A stretch of DNA of 37,581 nucleotides from an uncultured Eubacteriales bacterium (GTDB taxonomy: Bacteria; Bacillota; Sulfobacillia; UBA995; UBA9673). The stretch is taken from the NCBI GenBank assembly GCA_913063835.1, contig CAJXZV010000010.1, positions 1-37,581 of the forward strand, given 5' to 3'. Below the pieces are notes generated by a model. The model was given only the letters and a program-made list of their open reading frames with translations, was not told the origin of the DNA and searched no databases. Below are positions 30,702 through 37,581 of the stretch, in pieces (within the stretch, counting starts at the first letter, position 1; every line of letters begins with the position of its first letter). The position numbers were made by a program, and so were the translations under genes.

Positions 30702-32069
30702 ATGAGCGTTCGTCGGACACGCCAGCCGGTGGCAGGACTCGAGGTGGCCTTCTTCGCCTCGCCCATCGCCCGGCGCGAGGAGACGGAAGCCTCGGCCGCC
30801 GAGGTCGAGGGGGAGCTGCGGAAGGTGGGCGAAGACCTCCGCACGCCGGCGAGGGTCGCCGTGCGGACCGGGGCGGACACCACCGTGCAGGTTGCGGGAC
30901 ACGCTGGCGCCGGCGAGGCGCAGGCTGAGCGACCCGGCCGGGTCTTCGTGCCCGTCCCGGTGGTCCTGACCGGAGGGACCGAGGCCCAGGTCCTCGCCTG
31001 GCTGGACCGGCAGGCGACTGCGGCGGCGCGGGAGGGCGGGCGTGCCCTGGCTCCTCTCCTTTTGGCCCTGCCGCATTCGAACTCCCTGCCGGCCTGCCTG
31101 GAGATCCTCGCCCGGCTCCACACGGACGGCCGGGGCGGGCGCGTGGCCGTTGTCGGCAGGGCGGGTTGGTCCCGCGAGCTGTCGGCGGCGGCCGCGGCGG
31201 CGCGTGTGGCGGGCTTCATGCGCTCGGCCCGCATCGGGCTTTTCGGGGGGCCTTCGGAGTGGCTCGCGGCGAGCTCGCCGGACCCGGAGACCGTCCGCCG
31301 GGTGTGGGGCCCCGAGGTGGTGACGATACCGCTGGACGAGGTCGTTCGGGCCTGCCGGGCCGTCCTCGCGGAGGACGTGGCGGGGCTCCGCCGCCAGGCG
31401 GCCGAGCTCATGCGCCGGGCGGAGGAGGTCGTCGAGCCTGAGCAGGACACCCTCGCCGGGGCCCTGGCCCTTCACCGCGCCCTTCGCGGGTTGGTCCGCC
31501 GTCACCGTCTGGACGCCGTCACCGTGCGGTGCTTCGACCTCCTCGGGCCCGTCTCAAGCACCGGGTGCCTGGCCCTTTCCCTCCTCAACGACGAAGGGGT
31601 GACGGCGGCCTGCGAGGGCGACCTTCCGGCCCTGCTGACCATGATGGTCCTTGGGCGGCTCACCGACCGGGCCGTCTTCATGGCCAACCCCTCCGACCTC
31701 GACGAGGCGGCCGGCACGGTGACTTTCGCCCACTGCAGTGTCCCCCTCAGCCTCGTCCGTCCGTTCCGATTGAGGTCCCATTTCGAGTCAGGCGTCGGTG
31801 TCGGCATCGAGGGACGGTTCGGGCCGGGAGTCGTGACCGTGGCCCGCATCGGGGGCCGTGACCTCCGTGAGGCGGAGGTCTTCCGGGGGGAGGTCCAGAC
31901 CTCCGGCCCCGGCCACCGCGAGGACCTCTGCCGGACGCAGGTGACCCTTGCCGTGGGCCGGACCGTCGTGAGAAGGCTCCTCGAGGCCCCGCTGGGGAAC
32001 CATCACCTCATCGTCCCGGGCGACCACGTGGAGGCCGTGCTCGACTGCCTCGAGCGGGTCCTGGCCTGA
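30702..32069 (+). CDS. L-fucose/L-arabinose isomerase-like protein
   Basis: A 455-aa protein whose C-terminal half (from about residue 270) resembles the FucI/AraA-like fold: SSTGCLALSLLNDEGVTAACEGD, FMANPSDLDEAAGTVTFAHC and the final NHHLIVPGDHVEAVLDCL. The acidic residue in NDEG and in CEGD, and the His in FAHC and NHH, are plausible metal ligands. The N-terminal half is less conserved and alanine/arginine-rich. ATG at 30702 has AGGAGGT ten bases upstream; the longer ORF-track start crosses the divergent intergenic region. It probably interconverts an aldose and a ketose, or binds a sugar; which is unknown. The next gene, trpS, starts 52 bases downstream with its own promoter. Confidence 0.7.
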   Translation: MSVRRTRQPVAGLEVAFFASPIARREETEASAAEVEGELRKVGEDLRTPARVAVRTGADTTVQVAGHAGAGEAQAERPGRVFVPVPVVLTGGTEAQVLAWLDRQATAAAREGGRALAPLLLALPHSNSLPACLEILARLHTDGRGGRVAVVGRAGWSRELSAAAAAARVAGFMRSARIGLFGGPSEWLAASSPDPETVRRVWGPEVVTIPLDEVVRACRAVLAEDVAGLRRQAAELMRRAEEVVEPEQDTLAGALALHRALRGLVRRHRLDAVTVRCFDLLGPVSSTGCLALSLLNDEGVTAACEGDLPALLTMMVLGRLTDRAVFMANPSDLDEAAGTVTFAHCSVPLSLVRPFRLRSHFESGVGVGIEGRFGPGVVTVARIGGRDLREAEVFRGEVQTSGPGHREDLCRTQVTLAVGRTVVRRLLEAPLGNHHLIVPGDHVEAVLDCLERVLA

Positions 32070-32084
32070 GCCTCGAGCCCGACG

Positions 32085-32120
32085 TTGACACGGCTTTCCG
32101 GCGCGAAGTATCATTTGCCC
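32085..32120 (+). promoter_or_regulatory. Near-consensus sigma-A promoter directly in front of trpS
   Basis: A consensus -35 TTGACA (32085-32090) and -10 TATCAT (32109-32114) are separated by 18 bases. The predicted transcription start, 6-8 bases after the -10, coincides with the ATG of trpS at 32121. There is no Shine-Dalgarno sequence between them, so the transcript is likely leaderless. Confidence 0.7.
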
Positions 32121-33104
32121 ATGAAAAGGGTCTTCTCGGGCGTCCAGCCCTCCGGCAACCTGACTTTAGGCAACTACCTCGGCGCTCTCCGGCAGTTCGT
32201 GGCTTTGCAGCACGAGCACGAATGCTTCTTCTGCGTCGTTGACCTCCACGCCATCACCGTCCCTCAGGACCCCTCGCTCCTGCGCGCCAAGACCGAGGAG
32301 GTGGCCGCGCTCCTTCTGGCCGCCGGCCTCGACCCGACCAGGATGACCCTCTTCGTCCAGTCCCACGTGCCGGCCCATGCGGAGCTGTGCTGGATCCTGA
32401 ACAGCGTCACGACCTTCGGGGAGCTCGGCCGGATGACCCAGTTCAAGGACAAGGCCAAGGGCCGGAAGTCGGTCTCGGCCGGGCTTTTCAACTACCCCAT
32501 CCTGATGGCCGCCGACATCCTCCTTTACCGGACCCACCTCGTTCCCGTAGGGGCAGACCAGAAGCAGCATCTCGAGCTGACCCGGGAGGTCGCCCAGCGC
32601 TTCAACAGCCGCTACGGGGAGACGTTCGTCGTCCCCGAGCCCCTCATCCCCAAGGTGGGGGCGCGCATCATGGCCCTCGACGACCCCACGAGCAAGATGT
32701 CCAAGAGCAGTGAGGTCCCAGCCAGCTATATCGCCCTCCTCGACCCGCCGGACACGGTCAGGGCCAAGGTGGCCCGCGCGGTGACCGACTCGGGCCGCGA
32801 GGTCCGCTACGCGCCCCAGGAGAAGCCCGGGGTCTCGAACCTCCTCGTCATCTACGCCCTTTGCTCGGACAAGAGCATCCAGGAGGCCGAGCGCGACTTC
32901 GAGGGTGCCGGCTACGCCGATCTCAAGCGGGCGGTGGCCGAGAGCGTCATCGAGACCCTGCGCCCCCTCCAGGCCCGCTACAAGGACCTCACCGTCTCCG
33001 GCGAGGTCCACGAGGTGCTGGCCGCGGGCCGCCGCCGTGCGGCCGAGGTCGCCGGGCCGGTCCTGGAGGAGGTCAAGGACAAGGTGGGCCTTCTCCGGGC
33101 CTGA
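32121..33104 (+). CDS. trpS: Tryptophan--tRNA ligase
   Basis: A class I aminoacyl-tRNA synthetase of 327 aa, the normal bacterial TrpRS length. It starts MKRVFSGVQPSGNLTLGNYLGAL, with TLGNY as the HIGH-like motif. GVSNLLVIY is typical of the later region, and SKMSKSSEVP is the KMSKS loop near residue 195. VGADQKQHLELTREVAQRFN, GLFNYPILMAADILLY and the C-terminal PLQARYKDL are also family-conserved. ATG at 32121 matches the family N-terminus; the ORF-track TTG at 32085 is the -35 box itself. No ribosome-binding site precedes the start (see the promoter entry). It charges tRNA-Trp in the cytoplasm. Confidence 0.96.
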   Translation: MKRVFSGVQPSGNLTLGNYLGALRQFVALQHEHECFFCVVDLHAITVPQDPSLLRAKTEEVAALLLAAGLDPTRMTLFVQSHVPAHAELCWILNSVTTFGELGRMTQFKDKAKGRKSVSAGLFNYPILMAADILLYRTHLVPVGADQKQHLELTREVAQRFNSRYGETFVVPEPLIPKVGARIMALDDPTSKMSKSSEVPASYIALLDPPDTVRAKVARAVTDSGREVRYAPQEKPGVSNLLVIYALCSDKSIQEAERDFEGAGYADLKRAVAESVIETLRPLQARYKDLTVSGEVHEVLAAGRRRAAEVAGPVLEEVKDKVGLLRA

Positions 33105-33173
33105 GGATGTCCTCCTGCCTTTCCACCACCCCCGGAAATCCCGCCCTCCCCGCGTCTTCTATAGGGAAGAGCG

Positions 33174-33204
33174 ACCGCCGCGACAGGTCCCGGGTCGCGG
33201 CGGT
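33174..33204. other. Perfect 11-bp hairpin between trpS and the SLH gene
   Basis: ACCGCCGCGAC and GTCGCGGCGGT form a perfect stem with a 9-base loop (33185-33193). There is no T-run on either side, so it is an unlikely classical terminator; it may be a factor-dependent terminator for trpS or a structure in the SLH gene leader, whose ATG lies 27 bases downstream. Confidence 0.55.
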
Positions 33205-33230
33205 GTGTCTCGCGGGAGGTGTCGAGGACG

Positions 33231-35039
33231 ATGGTGAGATTGCCGAGATGGGCGGCTGTCCTCTGTGCTGTCGCCGTGGCCCTGACGGCCTGGAGTCCGG
33301 GTCTGGCGGTGGCCAAGGGCGGTCCTCCGGGGACGCCCCCGGGGTTGTCGGAGGACGGGACACCGCGGGGGTTGGCTTTCGGCCGGTTCCGCGACGTGGA
33401 CAAGGGACACTGGGCGTTCCGCGACATCGTCATGATGCGGGTCAAGAACGTCTTCGGGGGCTACGGAGACGGCCGGTTCGGGCCGCAGGACCCCGTGACC
33501 CGGATCCAGCTCGTGTGCCTGGCTCTCCGCATCATGGGTCTCGAGGACGAGGCCGAGGCGCTGGACCCCGAGACGGTCGGCGGCATCCTCGAGGAGGCCT
33601 TCGTCGACGCCGACACGGTGCCGACCTGGACCGGCGCCCGGGAGTGCCTCGCCTACGCCCACCACCACGGCCTCTTGCTGGGGCTGTGCCACGATGAGCA
33701 GGACCGTTTCCGGGCCGACGACCCGGCGACCCGGCTCGAGGTCGTCGTGACCCTCGTCGAGGCCATGGGTCTGGATGACGAGGCCGTGGCCATGTCGGAG
33801 GCGGAGATAGACGCTCCCGACGCGGAGACCGTTCCCGCGTGGGCCCACGGCCACGTGGCCCTCGCGATGGAGATGGAGCTCCTGCGCGGGGATGAGACCG
33901 GTGCCCTCGATTTGTCCGGGCTCGTCACCCGGGCGCAGATGGCCGCTCTCCTCTCCCGGGTCGACGACCGGGAGGACAACGAGGTAGACCGGGCCGTGAT
34001 CAACGGTGTGCTCGTGTCGGTCACCACGGGGGAGGACCCGAGCATCACCATCCGCACGGAGGCCCGCGAGCTGGAGGAGTACGCGGAGTACGAGGAGGAG
34101 CTGGCCGAGGACGAGGCCGCTGAGGGTGACCAGGAGCCGGCGTCTGAGGGCCACGAGGAGCCGGCGTCGGGGGGCGAGCAGGAGTCGTCCGAAGAGGAGG
34201 GGACCGAGCCCTCCGAGTCCGAATCCGAAGGCTCCGAACCCGAGGGCTCTGAGGCGGGAGGAGACGACAGCGGGCTCGTCGAGGAGACCTATCCCGTGAC
34301 TGACGACTGCCTTGTGTTCCTCAGGGGCCGTCCGGCCGCGCTGGAGGACCTCCGGCCCGGCGACGAGGTCCATCTCCGTCTGTCGGACGGCGAGGTCGTG
34401 GTCATCGACGCCCGGACCGAGCAGGTCGAGGTGTCCGGATACTTCGTCGAGGGCCTCTATAGCGAGGACGGCACCCTCGTCTCGGTCACCATCGAGGTGA
34501 CCGAACGCGAACAGGGAACAGGTGAGGGTCCCTCTCCGGGCACTGTCGAGACCTTCCCGGTCGCCGAGGACGTGGCCGTCTGGTTCCGCGGGGACCACGA
34601 CTCCGACGTCCGGCCGCGCAAGGGCGACCGCCTCGAGCTGAAGCTCGTCCACGGCGAGGTCGTCATCCTGGTCATCGACGAGCGCTGCGAGCTGAGCGGC
34701 GAGTTCGAGGGTCTGTTCGTCTCCTGGGGTCCCGACGCCGGGACCATCACCTTCACCGTCACCGATATCGAGTGGGAGGACGGCGACCCCACCGACATCG
34801 ACTTCACGTCTGCCGGGCAGGACCTCACCCTTGACCTGGCCAAGGAGTGCGTCGTGCTATACCGGGCCGGGACCATCTCGATGGACCAGCTCTCCGACGG
34901 CGACCCGATCGAGGTCAAGGTCAAGGACGGTCTGGTCGTGAAGGTCCGCCTGGAAGACTCGGAGTCACCCGAAGCCGACGACGGGGACGACGCCGGAGAG
35001 GAAGAGGACGAGGAGGAGGGCGCGGGCGGCGAGGGCTAA
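33231..35039 (+). CDS. Secreted SLH-domain protein with acidic linker and repeated C-terminal domains
   Basis: A 602-aa exported protein: basic start, hydrophobic core and cleavage expected after LAVA near residue 28. Up to three S-layer-homology units occupy about residues 45-250 (FRDVDKGHWAFRDIV with GGYGDGRFGPQDPVTR is the clearest), which would anchor it to secondary cell-wall polymer. Residues 275-345 are a very acidic, Glu/Ser/Pro-rich linker. Three repeats of about 75-90 residues follow, each with V-x-V-[FL]-RG, a GD-[ER]-x-[HEK]-[LV] turn and DG/HGEVVV-I/VID. An acidic tail ends it. ATG at 33231 has GGGAGGTG upstream. A cell-envelope structural or binding role is likely; no catalytic motif is seen. 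Confidence 0.85.
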   Translation: MVRLPRWAAVLCAVAVALTAWSPGLAVAKGGPPGTPPGLSEDGTPRGLAFGRFRDVDKGHWAFRDIVMMRVKNVFGGYGDGRFGPQDPVTRIQLVCLALRIMGLEDEAEALDPETVGGILEEAFVDADTVPTWTGARECLAYAHHHGLLLGLCHDEQDRFRADDPATRLEVVVTLVEAMGLDDEAVAMSEAEIDAPDAETVPAWAHGHVALAMEMELLRGDETGALDLSGLVTRAQMAALLSRVDDREDNEVDRAVINGVLVSVTTGEDPSITIRTEARELEEYAEYEEELAEDEAAEGDQEPASEGHEEPASGGEQESSEEEGTEPSESESEGSEPEGSEAGGDDSGLVEETYPVTDDCLVFLRGRPAALEDLRPGDEVHLRLSDGEVVVIDARTEQVEVSGYFVEGLYSEDGTLVSVTIEVTEREQGTGEGPSPGTVETFPVAEDVAVWFRGDHDSDVRPRKGDRLELKLVHGEVVILVIDERCELSGEFEGLFVSWGPDAGTITFTVTDIEWEDGDPTDIDFTSAGQDLTLDLAKECVVLYRAGTISMDQLSDGDPIEVKVKDGLVVKVRLEDSESPEADDGDDAGEEEDEEEGAGGEG

Positions 35040-35065
35040 GAAGGTGCGCTCTTCCCGTACGCGGA

Positions 35066-35099
35066 GCGAAGGGCCCGGTCGATTGTCCGGGCCCTTCGC
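35066..35099. terminator. Hairpin between the convergent SLH genes, probable terminator
   Basis: GCGAAGGGCCCGG and CCGGGCCCTTCGC form a perfect 13-bp stem around an 8-base loop (35079-35086). It lies 26 bases after one stop and 34 bases before the other. Downstream T-richness is poor on both strands, so it may act as a bidirectional, partly factor-assisted terminator. Confidence 0.75.
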
Positions 35100-35133
35100 C
35101 GTCCCTTGCCGTCACCGGTGGTCGAGGCGGGTC

Positions 35134-36825
35134 TCAGGGGCGCAGCCTGTCGACGAGGACGGCCGCCTCGGCCCGCCTGAGGGGTGAGACGGGACGGAAG
35201 GTCCCGTCCGGGTACCCGTTGAGGAGACCTTTCTGGGCCGCCTCAAGCACGGCTGCGAGCGCCCAGGCCGCTATCTGGGAGCTGTCGGTGAACTCGGGAA
35301 CGGGGGTGTCCGGGGGAGCAGGCAGCTCGGCCTTGACCCGGGCGGCGACGACGGCCGCCTCCTGCCGGGTCAGGTCTTCGAGCGGTTCGAAGAAGCCCTC
35401 GGCCCGGCCGAACATGTACCCGGCGGCGACGGCCCCCGTCACGGCGTCATAGAACCAGTCCGACTCGGTGACATCGATGAAGGAGGGTACAGGAACCCCG
35501 GTGGGAGGCGGCTCCAGCTCGAGGGCCCTGGTGAGGAGGACGGCGAACTCGGCTCGGGTGATCGGCCGGTCGGGCTCGTAGGACGGGGCACGCGGACCGT
35601 CCCCGGCGCTGCCGGTGCCCTTGATGACCCCTTCGGCCCGGAGCCGCGCGATGGCCTCGAAGGCCCAGTGGCCGAGGGGGACGTCCGCGAAGGGGCTCTG
35701 GTCGTTCTGGTCGGCGGGTGCGGCCGTCCCGGGCGCCTGGCCGAGGCCGCCGGAGAACCCGGCCTTGCCGGCGATGACCTCCCAGAACCGCATGTCCTCC
35801 TGGCCCAGGGACCAGAGGGCGACACCACCGAGGCCGTACCGGTTGACCATGTCGACCTTGAAGTCGACCGAGTAGCTGTTCTCGTACCACACTTCGTGCC
35901 TCACGCCTGAGGAGTAGTAGACGAAGTAGGGGACCTGGGCGGTGCTGTCCCAGTGGATCGTTGCGCCGTAGCGGGCGGCAAGGCCGGGGGCGTCGGCGGC
36001 CTTGATGGACCGGCACCCGGCGTAGGACCAGTCGTACCCGTATCCGGCGAGGCCCAGGAGGATCTTCTCCCCGGGGACGACGGTCACGGCGTACTCTATG
36101 ACCTTCTTCACCCAGTCCGCTCCGGCCACGGGTCCCGGACCCGACCAGGGCCCGTGTTGGTCATAGGTCATGATGACCAGATAGTCGACGACCTCGCCGA
36201 GGGCGGCATAGTCGAAACAGGCCGCGAAGCTGTTGATGGAGTCGTCGGCCGACCATTTCGCTGGGACGGCCATGGTGACGAGGAGCCCGGCGGGCCGGAG
36301 CCTGGCCGACAGTTCCCGCATGAAGGCCGTGAGGCCAGCCCGGGTCGAGGGGGGCATGCCCTCGAAGTCGATGTTGACGCCGTCGTAACCTCCCTCGACC
36401 AGGAGGCGGTAGATGTTCTCAACGGCCCTGGTGCGGACCCACGGGTTCAGGAGGGGCGTGTCGTCGGAGACCTTGTTGATGAGGGGAAGCACCTTCTTGC
36501 CCGCGGCCTGAAGCCTTGTTCGCAGGGCGTCGTGGTCCGTCTCGCGGCTCGAGAGGGTGCCGTCCGCCCTCAGGGTGAACCAGTAGGGGGAGAAGAAGTC
36601 TATCCTCGACATGTTCGCGTCGAGGGAGGCCATCGGGTCGGGGTCCCCACCCCACTTGGCCCAGTAGCCCATGAGGACCCCGTCTCCGGACTCCGCGGCC
36701 ATCGCCGGTGAGACCCAGCCGGCCGCGGCCGAAGCGAAGGTGACGGCCGCCGCGAGCAAGAAATTGAGGACCCTGGGCCCAAGGCCGCGAGCGAGCCTGG
36801 AGCAACCTCTTCCGGTTCTGTTCAT
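35134..36825 (-). CDS. Secreted GH18 glycosidase with three C-terminal SLH domains
   Basis: A 563-aa exported protein with a Sec signal (hydrophobic residues 20-37, cleavage expected after PAMA). The GH18 barrel (about residues 50-360) carries GYDGVNIDFEGM with catalytic E155; the DG-x-N-x-D-x-E form with Asn is usual in the YaaH/YdhD group that acts on cortex or cell-wall peptidoglycan. VDYLVIMTYDQHG and LGGVALWSLGQED are also characteristic. Three SLH units follow (FADVPLGHWAFEAIARL, FIDVTESDWFYDAV, FTDSSQIAAWALAAV with NGYPDGTFRPVSP), so the enzyme is cell-wall anchored. ATG at 36825 has GGGAGG 13 bases upstream. Likely role: remodelling of peptidoglycan or spore-related walls. Confidence 0.93.
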   Translation of the reverse strand: MNRTGRGCSRLARGLGPRVLNFLLAAAVTFASAAAGWVSPAMAAESGDGVLMGYWAKWGGDPDPMASLDANMSRIDFFSPYWFTLRADGTLSSRETDHDALRTRLQAAGKKVLPLINKVSDDTPLLNPWVRTRAVENIYRLLVEGGYDGVNIDFEGMPPSTRAGLTAFMRELSARLRPAGLLVTMAVPAKWSADDSINSFAACFDYAALGEVVDYLVIMTYDQHGPWSGPGPVAGADWVKKVIEYAVTVVPGEKILLGLAGYGYDWSYAGCRSIKAADAPGLAARYGATIHWDSTAQVPYFVYYSSGVRHEVWYENSYSVDFKVDMVNRYGLGGVALWSLGQEDMRFWEVIAGKAGFSGGLGQAPGTAAPADQNDQSPFADVPLGHWAFEAIARLRAEGVIKGTGSAGDGPRAPSYEPDRPITRAEFAVLLTRALELEPPPTGVPVPSFIDVTESDWFYDAVTGAVAAGYMFGRAEGFFEPLEDLTRQEAAVVAARVKAELPAPPDTPVPEFTDSSQIAAWALAAVLEAAQKGLLNGYPDGTFRPVSPLRRAEAAVLVDRLRP

Positions 36826-37083
36826 TTTCGACTGAAAACCTCCCTGAAAGGAAGCGTCTCCGCCAGCAACAAGGCGGGCGGAGATGTGGTTGACATAACG
36901 TTAGACCCGGCGTGCGGTTTCCCTGCCGGGACGAGCGGGTAATGATTGTCAGTAACAGGTCAATGTGAGAAACGTGTGGTTGCGGACAATGGAGGGGCCG
37001 GAACGCCGCCGGACGTCCCTCCTTTGGCGGGCGGCTTGGCTCGCGACGGCCGCCGCGGTGCGGAAGGCGGGAGGAGAAACGCT
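36826..37083. promoter_or_regulatory. Divergent region between the GH18 and YaiI genes
   Basis: About 260 bases. It contains TTGACA (36892-36897), which could be a plus-strand -35 box, but no matching -10 is found 16-18 bases later. A local AT-rich patch (GGTAATGATTGTCAGTAACAGG) lies around 36940-36960. The ORF-track extension of the YaiI frame into this region is arginine/glycine-rich and without a ribosome-binding site, so it is not counted as coding. Confidence 0.4.
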
Positions 37084-37569
37084 GTGAGCGGCGGGGGGAC
37101 CCGGACCCTGGGGCGCCCCAGGCTGGTCATCGACGCGGACGCCTGCCCCCGGGGGGTGGTCGAGACGGTGAGACGTCTACAGCCGCGCTACGGGTACGAG
37201 GTCGTGACCGTCGCCTCCGTGGACCACGTCATCGACCCGTGGGGTCCGTGGCACGAGCACGTCGTCGTGGGCCCCGAGCCACAGGCTTCCGACATCGCCG
37301 TGGCCAACAGGGCCAGGACGGGGGACGTGGTCGTCACCCAGGACTGGGGGCTGGCCGCCCTTCTCCTGGGAAAGGGGTGCCGCGTCATCTCGCCTTCGGG
37401 CTACACCTACCGGCCGGAGACCATCGACATGCTCCTCGAAGAGCGCCACCTGAAGGCCAAGGTGAGGCGGGCCGGGGGCCGGACCCGCGGGTCCCGGCCG
37501 CGCGGCGCCGCGGAGGAGGAGCGCTTCGAGCGGGCCCTCGTGAGGGCGCTCGAGGAGGGCGCGGGGTGA
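37084..37569 (+). CDS. YaiI/YqxD family protein (UPF0178, DUF188)
   Basis: A 161-aa cytoplasmic protein. RPRLVIDADACPRGVVETVRR at the start and the segments QASDIAVANRARTGDVVVTQDWGLAALLLGKG and SPSGYTYRPETIDMLLEERHLKAKVRRAGGRTRGSRPR are conserved UPF0178 sequence. The Asp residues in DADACP, SDIAVAN and TQDWG resemble a PIN-like nuclease metal site. The function is not established. GTG at 37084 has GGGAGGAGA seven bases upstream; the ORF-track start at 36946 is upstream of any ribosome-binding site. The C-terminus ends just inside the window. Confidence 0.9.
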   Translation: MSGGGTRTLGRPRLVIDADACPRGVVETVRRLQPRYGYEVVTVASVDHVIDPWGPWHEHVVVGPEPQASDIAVANRARTGDVVVTQDWGLAALLLGKGCRVISPSGYTYRPETIDMLLEERHLKAKVRRAGGRTRGSRPRGAAEEERFERALVRALEEGAG

Positions 37570-37581
37570 GGCCGGGGAGGC

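Noticed and set aside
36935-36962. Fur-box-like sequence near TAATGATTGTCAGTAA
   Set aside because: Too few matches to a Fur palindrome and no iron-related gene beside it.

Overview
The window is very GC-rich (roughly 70 % by eye), gene-dense DNA with many GTG and TTG starts, strong AGGAGG ribosome-binding sites and frequent start/stop overlaps. Two adjacent S-layer-homology (SLH) proteins, one fused to a YaaH-like GH18 domain, together with a CprK-like regulator, a Tat-exported reductive dehalogenase and a tungsten-type aldehyde oxidoreductase, point to an anaerobic, probably thermophilic, high-GC member of the Bacillota (Symbiobacteriia/Thermaerobacteria/Limnochordia-like). The taxonomic placement is inference; there is no rRNA or tRNA gene in the window.

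Layout. 1-4633 (minus strand): start of an FtsX/MacB-type permease, its ATPase, a protein with an HExxxH metallopeptidase-like motif, and a membrane-anchored GH31 glycosidase closely resembling sulfoquinovosidase YihQ. 4869-6131: a membrane M28 peptidase. 6417-21454 (plus strand): a ~15 kb run of thirteen genes ending in a strong terminator: IclR regulator; a complete BMP-type ABC importer (two permeases, lipoprotein, double ATPase); iron-sulfur flavoprotein; KDPG-aldolase homologue; 16-Cys polyferredoxin; FAD oxidoreductase; a second 16-Cys polyferredoxin; AOR; DUF917 protein; KDG-kinase-like PfkB kinase; aminotransferase; flavin-reductase-like protein. 21564-24186 (minus strand): reductive dehalogenase rdhA, its membrane anchor rdhB, and a class II aldolase. 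24412-28186 (plus): hyuA-hyuB hydantoinase pair. 28319-29397: CprK-like CRP/FNR regulator and a small b-type-cytochrome-like membrane protein, convergent and sharing a CTAG stop. 29514-33104: HisC-like aminotransferase, fucose/arabinose-isomerase-like protein and trpS. 33231-36825: two convergent SLH proteins. 37084-37569: YaiI/YqxD (UPF0178) protein.

How they may work together. In the large operon a sugar-acid-like or nucleoside-like solute would enter by the BMP importer, be phosphorylated and/or cleaved by the kinase and aldolase, and the aldehyde formed would be oxidised by AOR. The two polyferredoxins plus FAD protein match the AorA/AorC subunits of NAD-linked bacterial tungsten AOR complexes. 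The aldolase keeps its Schiff-base lysine but has lost two substrate-binding residues, so its substrate is probably not KDPG. The second system is organohalide reduction: rdhBA is preceded by two copies of a TGTAG-N6-CTACA dyad; the proximal copy is centred at -41.5 from a predicted start site, the classic position for a CRP/FNR activator, and a CprK-like regulator lies 5 kb away. These two systems and the variant sulfoquinovosidase-like enzyme are the most notable content.
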